From Paraburkholderia rhynchosiae (lineage in GTDB: Bacteria > Pseudomonadota > Gammaproteobacteria > Burkholderiales > Burkholderiaceae), in contig NZ_PNXY01000002.1 of assembly GCF_002879865.1 (NCBI RefSeq), positions 408,128 to 472,127 of the forward strand: a DNA stretch of 64,000 bases. Direction: 5' to 3'. Below are positions 43,666 through 50,676 of this stretch, one piece after another (the stretch's first letter is position 1; every line of letters begins with the position of its first letter). The notes under the pieces were generated by a model, which saw only the letters and a program-made list of their open reading frames with translations, was not told where the DNA came from and searched no databases. The position numbers and the translations under genes were made by a program.

Positions 43666-44277
43666 TTAGTCGATTGCGAGCGCGCCGCTGCGGACCAGGC
43701 TGGAAATCGCCTCGGTGAACGAGTCAGGGAGTGCGATCCGGAAAGCGTGGATGCGTCCGACGGGTGAGTAAGGTGTCTCGTCGAGCCTGCTGACCATTTG
43801 CGCTCCGAGGCTGGCGAGGACCAGGGAGCGCCAGTGCGGCAGCAGCGGTATCGGACTGAGCTGTTCAATAAGCGACCACACGCGTGCTTCCAGCGACGCT
43901 TCGTCGTGTGTCTGGGTTTCCCGGTCAACCAGCAGCCATGCCGAGCCGGTGGCTTTTGACGGTGTCAGCAGCGACTCGTCGTAGATCCACGTATGCACGA
44001 GGTTGCCGAAGAGGTTGTCCTTTGGCAGACGACCGCTGTATTTGTCCAGCCGCCGCGGATCGCCGATAGATACCGTGACGATCGGCTGGCTGCTGTCGGG
44101 ATCAAGCAGGGTGATCTGACGGATGCCGCCCTCCTGGACGCCCAGATGTAGCGAGGCGTAAAGCTGCTGAACGGCTCCATCTCGACCGAAGACGGACACG
44201 AAGGCGAGCTCGCCGTCGGGTGCACGCACGCAGGCATCGATGAAGATGTCCTGCAGTTCCTTGATGGGATATAGCAT
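43666..44277 (-). CDS. hypothetical protein, 203 aa
   Basis: ATG 44277 with GGAG upstream decides the start over a longer frame. The protein is alpha/beta, soluble (MLYPIKELQDIFIDACVRAPDGELAFVSVFG; IRQITLLDPDSSQPIVTVSI; RVWSLIEQLSPIPLLPHW). Family not recognised. It is preceded by both the distal RNA-like element and a proximal hairpin and lies upstream of the helicase gene in the same operon; probably an element-specific protein. Confidence 0.6.
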   Translation of the reverse strand: MLYPIKELQDIFIDACVRAPDGELAFVSVFGRDGAVQQLYASLHLGVQEGGIRQITLLDPDSSQPIVTVSIGDPRRLDKYSGRLPKDNLFGNLVHTWIYDESLLTPSKATGSAWLLVDRETQTHDEASLEARVWSLIEQLSPIPLLPHWRSLVLASLGAQMVSRLDETPYSPVGRIHAFRIALPDSFTEAISSLVRSGALAID

Positions 44278-44304
44278 GGGGTGCTCCAGCGTGAATGCCC
44301 GGCG

Positions 44305-44329
44305 CACCCGCCAGGCGCTGACCCGGGTG
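44305..44329 (-). repeat. GC-rich gene-proximal hairpin, 203-aa gene
   Basis: CACCCG (44305-44310) pairs with CGGGTG (44324-44329) 28 bases before the ATG at 44277. Same kind of element as the other proximal hairpins of this operon. Confidence 0.45.
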
Positions 44330-44340
44330 GGTTAAGGAAA

Positions 44341-44460
44341 ATTCCGGGGCGTCCGCAAGGGAGCCGCCGCCGCGCAGACGAAGGCGCCGGAAAGAAGCGG
44401 CTGGGGTACATCTGAAGGTGTCGCGTCACGGGCGACAACGGGTCTGCTACCGGCAGACCA
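44341..44460 (-). ncRNA. repeated structured intergenic RNA-like element, copy 1
   Basis: About 120 bases with three stems: AGCCGC/GCGGCT (44362-44367 with 44397-44402), TGTCGC/GGCGACA near 44419-44437, and GGTCTGC/GCAGACC near 44440-44459. Conserved blocks ATTCCGG at one end and GCAGAC...GGCGCCGGAA in the loop of the first stem recur in copies 2-4. Located in the leader of the 203-aa gene. Its role is unknown. Confidence 0.6.
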
Positions 44461-44520
44461 GCGGGAAAACGTGCAGCGCGAAGCGCTTTCCTTGAGCGTC
44501 CCGGTGAACGGTCAGGGAAA

Positions 44521-44540
44521 GCGCCCTGGAGACAGGGCGC
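44521..44540 (-). terminator. possible intra-operon terminator/attenuator
   Basis: GCGCCCTG/CAGGGCGC hairpin with a four-base loop lies 28 bases after the stop of the 150-aa gene, followed on the minus strand by a short TTT tract. A weak terminator or RNA-stabilising hairpin. Confidence 0.45.
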
Positions 44541-44567
44541 ACAGAGGTGTAGAAGGAAAGGCCGCGG

Positions 44568-45020
44568 TCAGCAACCAGTCAGCGTTCCGAGCAAGGCGCG
44601 AAGTTGGCGGACCTGTCCGGCCGTGAGGGTCATCGACACCAGGGCTTCGGGATGCCAGGCCTCGATCGTTGCTGGTTGAGGCGATCGTTCGTCGACGAGT
44701 CGCGCGAACGCGAGGAGTTGGTGTGCGGCTGCGTGCAGCCGCACAGCTCGGACCGAGACGTCGGCGGGCGGCCATGCCGTGACGCCCGTCGCATCGAAAC
44801 TGAGGACCTGTCCGTCGAGTTCCTCATAGTCGTCGTAGAGCAGCGGCATGTTCGGCGCGTCATCCCACAACGTACCGGCGTCGAATGCCGCACGCGCGAT
44901 GACGCACGCCGCCTCGGCGCTGGCGGCCCGGATGCCGACGACGACCCGGTGCGTGTGGTCGAGGCTATAGCCGACCAGGTAGGGAGGCAGTGGCTGGTTC
45001 GTGGGGCTTGTATCAGTCAT
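44568..45020 (-). CDS. hypothetical protein, 150 aa
   Basis: AGGA lies upstream of the ATG at 45020. The sequence YLVGYSLDHTHRVVVGIRAASAEAACVIARAAFDAGTLWDD resembles a small alpha/beta domain; DDYEELDGQVLSFDATGV follows. Soluble, no known motif. Lies between the methylase and the 203-aa gene in the same operon and is preceded by a very regular hairpin. Function unknown. Confidence 0.6.
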   Translation of the reverse strand: MTDTSPTNQPLPPYLVGYSLDHTHRVVVGIRAASAEAACVIARAAFDAGTLWDDAPNMPLLYDDYEELDGQVLSFDATGVTAWPPADVSVRAVRLHAAAHQLLAFARLVDERSPQPATIEAWHPEALVSMTLTAGQVRQLRALLGTLTGC

Positions 45021-45051
45021 GATTCGGTGTCCTTGTAGGGCGGAGCCTGCC

Positions 45052-45076
45052 CCCTGCGGGGCAAGGCCCCGCAGGG
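45052..45076 (-). repeat. GC-rich gene-proximal hairpin, 150-aa gene
   Basis: A perfect 11-bp stem CCCTGCGGGGC/GCCCCGCAGGG (45052-45062 and 45066-45076) with a three-base loop lies about 30 bases before the start at 45020. Confidence 0.6.
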
Positions 45077-45094
45077 TTGAAGACGTGACCCGCG

Positions 45095-46201
45095 CTAGCG
45101 GATCGTGACAACGCGGCCGAGATTCGGGCCGGGCGTGAAGTCAATGCCCGCGATCGTGGGAACGAACCGGTCGCGCATCAGGATCGTGGTCCGGATATCG
45201 CCCTTGTCCGTTTCCTCGATCTGGACTTCCTGCTCTTTCTGCTTGATGGTGTCGCCGCGGATGAGCAGACGTGTGCCATCAACGCCGGTAACCACACCGG
45301 TAATCTGGCCGGCCGCAAGCGCGAGGGCGAGGTGCCAGTCGGACAGGTCGCGCAGGGGACGGCGAGGCGTGACCGCCTTTGCTGCGAACATCGCAGCGAA
45401 CTGCGGCCAGAGCGTGGCGTGCTGCAGGCGTTGCAGTTCGTGCTCGAGCTGCGGCGCATCGATCCGTGTGGACATGAAGACCTGTTCACCGGCGGCCGAT
45501 GGAATGCAGTACGGATGTGCCGTCCAGGTCTCAGGCTGTTCAGGTGGCAGTTCGCCGTCGCTGATGCGGGTGAGACGTGCGGCGAGTGCAGTGTCGACAC
45601 CATCCGCCCGACGCTTGACGCCGAAGAGAACGAGCTGTTTGAACGTCTGGTCGGGGGCGAGAAACACTTCGACGCGTGTGAAATTACGGGCGATCATCGT
45701 GGCGAACTCGCGGTCCATCACGTAGTACGGCACGATCAGCACGAGCACGCCACCGAACGCGAGCCAGGGAACCGCCTTCAGATAGAAGAGCTTCTCCAGA
45801 CGGTCCGGCTGACGCTCGCCAGTCTGGGCCTTGTCCGATACGACGTCGCCATACGGCGGGTTCAGGAACAGGAGTCCCATGCTGCGGGCGGTGATGAACA
45901 TGTCCTGGATGTCGGTGTGTGCCACGGTCTCCAGGACATCCTTCGCGTGCCATGCACGCTCGCGGTCATACTCGACGCCAAATGTGCGGATCGCATCAGG
46001 TGTTGCGGACTGCCTTCCAAGTGCGTCCTTTAGCTCGTGCAGCGCGGCGCCTTCGCCGCAACATGGGTCGAGCAGCCGTACGGGGCGGTCTGGATCGACC
46101 AGCGCGAGCGCCGGGATGATCCGTCCGAGCGTGACGGCATCGGTCGGGAAGTAGCCGTTTTTCACGAAATTTCGGGCGAGGCGGGGAAAGATCAAAGCCA
46201 T
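45095..46201 (-). CDS. DUF6094-type N6-adenine methyltransferase-like protein
   Basis: 368 aa from ATG 46201 (GGAG six bases upstream). A Rossmann-type SAM site VRLLDPCCGEGAALHEL is near residues 42-58 and the catalytic (N/D)PPY-type motif LLFLNPPYGDVVSD is near 110-122, as in gamma/beta N6-adenine DNA methylases. The region resembles the DUF6094 family from memory. No separate restriction endonuclease was seen nearby, so it may be an orphan methylase protecting the element from host restriction or regulating its genes. It shares the operon with a helicase and ArdB. Confidence 0.75.
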   Translation of the reverse strand: MALIFPRLARNFVKNGYFPTDAVTLGRIIPALALVDPDRPVRLLDPCCGEGAALHELKDALGRQSATPDAIRTFGVEYDRERAWHAKDVLETVAHTDIQDMFITARSMGLLFLNPPYGDVVSDKAQTGERQPDRLEKLFYLKAVPWLAFGGVLVLIVPYYVMDREFATMIARNFTRVEVFLAPDQTFKQLVLFGVKRRADGVDTALAARLTRISDGELPPEQPETWTAHPYCIPSAAGEQVFMSTRIDAPQLEHELQRLQHATLWPQFAAMFAAKAVTPRRPLRDLSDWHLALALAAGQITGVVTGVDGTRLLIRGDTIKQKEQEVQIEETDKGDIRTTILMRDRFVPTIAGIDFTPGPNLGRVVTIR

Positions 46202-46266
46202 GTCGATCTCCAACGAATCGTGGCGTGCCGCTCGCGGAAGGCCCGGCGAGCCGCAAGTGGAAGGAA

Positions 46267-46827
46267 TCAGGCTTTCAGCCAGGTCTGGCTGGAGGCCTGG
46301 AAGGCGTAACCGAATGCGCGAAGCTGGTCGCGTTGCTGACGGAACGCGCCGCGCTCGACGGTTGGATCGAGCTTCACTGGCTGGCCGGCGACAATCGCAT
46401 CGGCCAGCTCGGTTCCGAACAGGTCGGGCAGATACAGCTCGCCAGAATCGCCTTCGGTTTGTACGGGGGATGGCCCCTGGTCAGCATGGGCGGGGGCTAC
46501 GGCACTGGGTATGCGCTCCTCGTCGGCAGGATCCGGCTCGGTCGAGGACGGTGCCTGACCGGCCTCGCTGAACGGCTCATCGTTGTCGAGCTGCACATCG
46601 GCGAGCCTCGCGCGGATCTCGACGGTGACCTTGCCGTACCACACGTAGCTGTGCGGATAGATCTTGTCGATCAGGAAGGTACCGGTATAGGCGCCGGGCT
46701 CGAACTGCTCGAGCACCTTGTCCTTGACCTTGAATTCCCCGACAGACGTGGTCAGTTCGCCGACCTGGAACGGGCCGTTGCTGCCCTTGATGGTGCGCAC
46801 GTCGAGCGTGCCGGCAAGAGAGATCAT
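46267..46827 (-). CDS. DUF3275-like protein
   Basis: 186 aa from ATG 46827 (GGAGGCATC upstream). The first ~100 residues (MISLAGTLDVRTIKGSNGPFQVGELTTSVGEFKVKDKVLEQF, then GTFLIDKIYPHSYVWYGKVTVEIRARL) match the DUF3275 family, a single-stranded-DNA-binding-like beta fold found on PFGI-1-type ICEs. A Pro/Glu-rich linker (~105-150) is followed by a C-terminal helix. Function not established; likely element maintenance. Confidence 0.8.
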   Translation of the reverse strand: MISLAGTLDVRTIKGSNGPFQVGELTTSVGEFKVKDKVLEQFEPGAYTGTFLIDKIYPHSYVWYGKVTVEIRARLADVQLDNDEPFSEAGQAPSSTEPDPADEERIPSAVAPAHADQGPSPVQTEGDSGELYLPDLFGTELADAIVAGQPVKLDPTVERGAFRQQRDQLRAFGYAFQASSQTWLKA

Positions 46828-46861
46828 GATGCCTCCACGTGGTGAGGCGGAACCATCCCTC

Positions 46862-46879
46862 GCGGGCATGTAGTCCCGC
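46862..46879 (-). repeat. GC-rich gene-proximal hairpin, DUF3275 gene
   Basis: GCGGG and CCCGC (46862-46866 and 46875-46879) 35 bases before the DUF3275 start. One of the proximal hairpins of the operon. Confidence 0.45.
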
Positions 46880-46914
46880 CGGTTTGGAAAGTCGTATGCG
46901 AATTGATTCCGTCT

Positions 46915-47015
46915 GGCCGTATGCCGGGCAGGCAGCCGCGCAGACAGGAAGGCGCCGGAAAACTGCAGCTATCGCCTCACGTGGCGACGTACGGTTCTGC
47001 AGGTGGCGCGGTGCA
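46915..47015 (-). ncRNA. repeated structured intergenic RNA-like element, copy 2
   Basis: Upstream of DUF3275. Conserved blocks ATTCCG (46915), GCGCAGACAGG and AAGGCGCCGGAAAA; stems GCAG/CTGC and TCGCC-tcacgt-GGCGA (about 46972-46987), followed by ACGG and CTGC. The block order is the same as in copy 1. Confidence 0.6.
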
Positions 47016-47107
47016 GCTATCCCGAAGCGGGTGCGATGCCCCGCGGGGAATCCACCGTTGATTCGGCGCAGGCGAAAGAGTGACGTGATGCGGCACCAGG
47101 GCTCTGG

Positions 47108-47788
47108 TCACAAGCGCCGTTGTGAGCGAAGGTCGCGACCGATGACGGTACGCACCGAGCTGATAATGAAGACTGTCCAGTCGGCGAAATACCGCCCGTC
47201 GAAAACGATCGCTCCCGCGTTCAGCATGAGCTGGATCGGCATCGTGATCCTGCCGGTAGGCGTCTGCCCGTCGCGTCCGGCCACGTGCTCCATGTCGGGG
47301 AAGAACCGATAACCCTCGAACGGATCGAGGGATTCGAGCTTGAGGTCGCGGGCCTCGACGGTGTGGCAATAACGCAGCCGGCCGATCAGCGGTCCATCAA
47401 ACCCTGTAACGAGCGGGGACCCAAGCGGGTCGTCGCGTCCATTGAAGAGCCCGAGGTAGAGGCCGTCGGGAAGATCGACGCTCTGCACCGTATGGCGCGG
47501 CAAACTGCGCCCGTCGCGGCACTGGAAGGCCTGCTGCGACGGATCGTCGTCGTTATCGGGCTGATGGCAGCGTGAAGCTGTGATGCTAGTCTGTGCCGGA
47601 AGCTGTACGCGTGTGCCAGTGACCCGTGGCGCGTACTCGTATAGAAGCCGCTGATGGCGGGGCGGGAAGGGGTGATGGAAGTGCAGATTGACATCGTTGT
47701 CTCCGGGAATGTTGCGGAGACGCGCCCTGCGGGCTGCGTTCCGCAAGGCGTGAAGAGTAAGCTGGGCGTCAGTCCATCCGCCCATCAA
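47108..47788 (-). CDS. hypothetical protein, 226 aa
   Basis: Starts at 47788, overlapping the ArdB stop by four bases (ATGA), so translationally coupled. The protein looks beta-rich (DLPDGLYLGLFNGRDDPLGSPLVTGFDGPLIGRLRY; FFPDMEHVAGRDGQTPTGRITMPIQLMLNAGAIVFDGRYFADWTVFII). Family not recognised. Close coupling to ArdB hints at an anti-restriction or other early-entry function, which is an inference. Confidence 0.62.
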   Translation of the reverse strand: MMGGWTDAQLTLHALRNAARRARLRNIPGDNDVNLHFHHPFPPRHQRLLYEYAPRVTGTRVQLPAQTSITASRCHQPDNDDDPSQQAFQCRDGRSLPRHTVQSVDLPDGLYLGLFNGRDDPLGSPLVTGFDGPLIGRLRYCHTVEARDLKLESLDPFEGYRFFPDMEHVAGRDGQTPTGRITMPIQLMLNAGAIVFDGRYFADWTVFIISSVRTVIGRDLRSQRRL

Positions 47789-48204
47789 TCGACTGCCGCG
47801 AAGATCTCGCGCGCCTCAGGGTGAGATGGAACGAAGGCGAGCAGCCTGTGATAGAGCTCCGTGAAATGCGGGTCTTCTGTCGACCACGCCATGGCGTTCA
47901 TTGCGAAGAGGCTGGCAACAATACCGGCGGCGTCACTGCTCATTTCGCCATCGTATCCGTTGCCATCGCATGTGATGGGCAGCGGGCCATCCAGACGGGG
48001 CGTCATGTAGAACGCGCCGTTGGACAGCTCGACGTAGTCCCAGAATCCGCCGTGGTAGGTCGGGCACAACGACGACATCGCGGTGTAAACAGCGAATTCG
48101 GCGCGGATCATATGCTTGCCGAAGTATCGCGGCAGGATTTCCATACGACGGTCCTCGGGCACGATAGTGGCCACGATGCCGTGCGTTTCAGTTGTCTGGT
48201 TCAT
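47785..48204 (-). CDS. ardB: ArdB/KlcA-type antirestriction protein
   Basis: 139 aa. The central block FGKHMIRAEFAVYTAMSSLCPTYHGGFWDYVELSNGAFYMTP matches the ArdB/KlcA family (Antirestrict), whose members block type I restriction without DNA mimicry. Length fits the family. It lies near the start of the operon together with a methylase and follows a copy of the structured intergenic element. Expression early during entry into a new host would protect the element. Confidence 0.88.
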   Translation of the reverse strand: MNQTTETHGIVATIVPEDRRMEILPRYFGKHMIRAEFAVYTAMSSLCPTYHGGFWDYVELSNGAFYMTPRLDGPLPITCDGNGYDGEMSSDAAGIVASLFAMNAMAWSTEDPHFTELYHRLLAFVPSHPEAREIFAAVD

Positions 48205-48236
48205 GACATCCTCCGGAAAAGGAGCGAGGATGGCTG

Positions 48237-48266
48237 CCCGGGCGGGGAGCGCATTCCCCGCGAGGG
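48237..48266 (-). repeat. GC-rich gene-proximal hairpin, ardB
   Basis: GCGGGGA/TCCCCGC with outer CCC/GGG (about 48237-48266), 32 bases before the ardB ATG and adjacent to its ribosome binding site region. Confidence 0.5.
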
Positions 48267-48304
48267 TTGAACAAAGGAACTACCTGAGAGCGGGGAAGCG
48301 AGCT

Positions 48305-48422
48305 ATTCCGGACCCGGCATCATGGCGACGCGGGTACAGCCGTGCAGACAATGGCACCGGAAGAGGGCTGTGAAGGTGTCGCCTGACGCGGCGACAGACG
48401 GACCTGCAACTGGCAGGTCGGC
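48305..48422 (-). ncRNA. repeated structured intergenic RNA-like element, copy 3
   Basis: Upstream of ardB. ATTCCGG (48305), stem ACAGCC/GGCTGT around the loop GCAGACAATGGCACCGGAAG, stem TGTCGC-ctgacgcg-GCGACA (about 48377-48396), then stem GACCTGC-aactg-GCAGGTC (about 48400-48419). Compared with copy 1 the first and third stems carry compensatory base changes. Confidence 0.65.
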
Positions 48423-48431
48423 AGTGAACAC

Positions 48432-48516
48432 GTTATGCCTCATTGGCCCTCATTGGCGCCGACTGGCAGTGAGGGCGAATGACGCATAACGCCTGGCAGT
48501 TAACCCCTGCCAGGCG
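48432..48516. repeat. stacked long inverted repeats
   Basis: An outer pair GTTATGC-c-TCATT/AATGA-c-GCATAAC (48432-48490), nested GCCCTCA/TGAGGGC, and directly adjacent CGCCTGGCAG/CTGCCAGGCG (48490-48516). Such stacked repeats are typical of transfer origins, single-strand origins or strong RNA structures. It lies between DUF3577 and ardB. Confidence 0.5.
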
Positions 48517-48676
48517 CGTGTCTGGGCCGGAACGATCGGTCCGGCGCAAACGGCACGGCGTAGTGGGGCCACCGTGGACCCGGTCGACGATCTGCGGGAC
48601 GGTACCGGCTTTCCGGAGCGGGCTCGGGGAGTGTCGCTCTGGAAAACCGGCAGTCCGGTCATGCGAGAGAGGAAGC

Positions 48677-48693
48677 CCCCGCACGAGGCGGGG
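48677..48693 (-). terminator. possible hairpin terminator after DUF3577
   Basis: CCCCGC/GCGGGG hairpin 16 bases after the DUF3577 stop, followed on the minus strand by a C/T-rich tract. No long T-run, so it may attenuate rather than end transcription. Confidence 0.4.
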
Positions 48694-48708
48694 ACCGAGG
48701 GGCGCCGG

Positions 48709-49395
48709 TCATTCGGCGCTGGCGGACGGGCGACGGGCGCTCCCGTTCGCATGACGGCGCAGCGGCGGATAGCGGTTGCTGCGCGCCTTGGTGCGTTCGG
48801 CCGTGCGTTCAGCCGCTGCTGCATCGTTGCTTGACGCTCCGATGTCGCGGCTGTTGGCCGGTTCGTCCGCAGAAGGCGTATCGCGGTGATCGCTATTGCC
48901 CGTCGACGGTTCATGCCCATTGACGGTCTCCGAAGAGGTGTCGGCGCCTGCTTCATCGTCGTCGTCTTCGCGGTCGCCTTCGTCACGGTAGACCTCCTGG
49001 CCGTCGACCTTGATCCAGAAGAGCTTGAGCAAGCGCCCCTTGAGGACAGCACCGGTCTCGCCCGCGCGGTTGCCGGTACGCTCGAACGTACGGATGTAAT
49101 GGTCACCCGCGCGGAAGGAGACAAGGACTTTCACGTCCGGATCGTTGGCATCGTTCATCACGGCGCGCACAGCTTCCTTCGCCTTCTCGCCCGAGACGAT
49201 CAGGTCCAGCGGAAGATACACGACGCCATTCTCGACGTTTGGATCGCCGTGAAACGCGGAGATGGCACAAGCGAGGAAGGGCCTGGCCTTGCTGCGGCCA
49301 TTGCCTTTGGCCGTAACATCGCGGACGCGGGACAGATACCCAAGGCCGCGCAGATGAAGATCGAAATACTTGCGGGGTTCGACAGACTGATTCAT
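48709..49395 (-). CDS. DUF3577-like ICE protein (STY4534 type)
   Basis: 228 aa from ATG 49395 (GGAG upstream). The N-terminal ~130 residues (KYFDLHLRGLGYLSRVRDV, KARPFLACAISAFHGDPN, VYLPLDLIVSGEKAKEAVRAVM, VLVSFRAGDHYIRTFERTG) match the DUF3577 family of ICE replication-associated proteins. It has a basic/acidic low-complexity tail. DUF3577 has an OB-like fold in predictions known to me, consistent with ssDNA work. First gene of the operon, preceded by a hairpin, an RNA-like element copy and a promoter. Confidence 0.82.
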   Translation of the reverse strand: MNQSVEPRKYFDLHLRGLGYLSRVRDVTAKGNGRSKARPFLACAISAFHGDPNVENGVVYLPLDLIVSGEKAKEAVRAVMNDANDPDVKVLVSFRAGDHYIRTFERTGNRAGETGAVLKGRLLKLFWIKVDGQEVYRDEGDREDDDDEAGADTSSETVNGHEPSTGNSDHRDTPSADEPANSRDIGASSNDAAAAERTAERTKARSNRYPPLRRHANGSARRPSASAE

Positions 49396-49432
49396 GACGA
49401 TTCTCCAGAACGAAAAAAGGGAATCGCCAAGG

Positions 49433-49466
49433 CCCGTGTCGGGGAATGACAATTCCCCAGACGGGC
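49433..49466 (-). repeat. GC-rich gene-proximal hairpin, DUF3577 leader
   Basis: CCCGT(GTC)GGGGAAT/ATTCCCC(AG)ACGGG (49433-49465) forms a long stem about 40 bases before the DUF3577 start, next to the structured element. Confidence 0.55.
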
Positions 49467-49477
49467 AAGAAAAGAAA

Positions 49478-49562
49478 GCTTCCGGTCAAAAGACCTGCGG
49501 TGGTCCAGACAGTGGGACGAAGCGAACCGCTAAAGGTGTCGCACGAGCGACGGTACTGCAAA
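49478..49562 (-). ncRNA. repeated structured intergenic RNA-like element, copy 4
   Basis: In the leader of DUF3577, between its promoter and its start. CTTCCGG (49479), GTCCAGACAGTGGGACGAAG, stem GCGGT/ACCGC, stem GTGTCGC-acga-GCGAC, then ACTGC. The most divergent copy, with a shorter loop in the second stem. Its place downstream of a promoter indicates that it is transcribed. Confidence 0.55.
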
Positions 49563-49601
49563 AGATGCTGGATGGGCTCCAGCGGGCAACTTCAATCGCG
49601 A

Positions 49602-49629
49602 ATCATAGTCGGCGATACCGAAAAATCAA
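49602..49629 (-). promoter_or_regulatory. sigma70-type promoter of the DUF3577 operon
   Basis: On the minus strand TTGATT (49629-49624), 16-base spacer, TATGAT (49607-49602). A start near 49594 would give a leader of about 200 bases that contains copy 4 and the proximal hairpin. Confidence 0.6.
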
Positions 49630-49801
49630 GGCGGTTTTCCCAATCATTTCTGTTCGCTATTCAAATGAATTTGACGGGATTGAACTTGATCTCCCGATGC
49701 GTCACGATGTCTCACAGGCGAAGACCTGGCAGGTCGACGGATGTGCCGGCGCTCTGATTGCGGAAAGTGGGTGGGATTGCACAGCAGACCAATCACGCAA
49801 G

Positions 49802-50032
49802 TCACGTGAGCTCATCAAAATCCAGCATGGAAGCGGGAGAAACGCCGAGTGTGGCGGCCAGCACGCAGATGTTATAGAGGGCGATATTGCGCTGGCCCCG
49901 TTCGATCCCGCCAACATACGACCGGGCTAGGCCACTTTCGAGCGCAAGGCGCTCCTGTGACCAGCCGCGCGCCTTGCGAAGCTCGACCAGGCGTTTCCCA
50001 AACAGGGCAAGGGGGTCGTACTTCATCGACAT
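49802..50032 (-). CDS. XRE-family transcriptional regulator, small
   Basis: 76 aa if started at ATG 50032 (start codon MSMKYDPLALFGKRLVELR; an upstream ATG at 50113 is possible). The whole protein is a Cro/C1 helix-turn-helix domain: KRLVELRKARGWSQERLALESGLARSYVGGIERGQRNIALYNI. Divergent from the ACT-domain gene. It may regulate the neighbouring DUF3577 operon promoter or itself. Confidence 0.75.
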   Translation of the reverse strand: MSMKYDPLALFGKRLVELRKARGWSQERLALESGLARSYVGGIERGQRNIALYNICVLAATLGVSPASMLDFDELT

Positions 50033-50219
50033 CTCGATCGGAAAGATATCGAAGCGTACGTATTTGACCTGTTTGAGGCCACGCTCTATCATGACACGCA
50101 CTATGAGTGACAATTTTGCATGTCGGCTGCAATAGTTTTGTTATTCGACGTGGGTACGGCTCGCGATGCCGCGGTCGGTGAACCTACCCGATTGACCCTC
50201 TTCTTGTACAGGGAGCGCA

Positions 50220-50639
50220 GTGAGCCAACCCGTCTCGGATCTCGCACAGCTGCTGGCGTCGATGCAGCCAGAGCTGAATGAAGGCGCCTATGTTTTTTCG
50301 TCCGTGCTGGCAGACAGGGACGTGTCGCAGCTCGCTCCCCTGGCGACGTTTCGTGAGCGCGAGGGGCTGACCATCATCATCGATGAACCGACGGCGCTGC
50401 GCGAAGGGTTACCTGTTCTTTTCCGGGCAGCCTGGATCACGCTGAACGTCCATTCCGACCTGGAGGCTGTGGGACTCACAGCTGCAGTGGCCGAAGCGCT
50501 GACCATGGCCTGCATCAGTTGCAACGTCGTTGCTGCCGCATTTCACGATCATATTTTTGTGCCCGTGGAGCGCGCGCGGGATGCGCTTGCTCAGTTGACG
50601 GACCTCCAGGCGCGGGCAGGACAGGGCGTGCCGGGTTAG
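50220..50639 (+). CDS. ACT-domain protein
   Basis: 139 aa from a GTG with GGGAG upstream. ACT-like pattern of two beta-alpha-beta halves: YVFSSVLADRDVSQLAPLATFREREGLTIIIDEP and AWITLNVHSDLEAVGLTAAVAEALTMACISCNVVAAAFHDHIFVPV. The paired-domain form resembles small ACT proteins that sense amino acids. Stand-alone; no enzyme partner nearby. Function unknown. Confidence 0.75.
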   Translation: MSQPVSDLAQLLASMQPELNEGAYVFSSVLADRDVSQLAPLATFREREGLTIIIDEPTALREGLPVLFRAAWITLNVHSDLEAVGLTAAVAEALTMACISCNVVAAAFHDHIFVPVERARDALAQLTDLQARAGQGVPG

Positions 50640-50676
50640 CCGAACACCGGTCGGGAATGCTTCCTGCCCGGGTCGG

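Noticed and set aside
45095..46201. The DUF6094-type protein as half of a restriction-modification pair
   Set aside because: No endonuclease gene was found in the neighbourhood, so an orphan methylase is the simpler reading.
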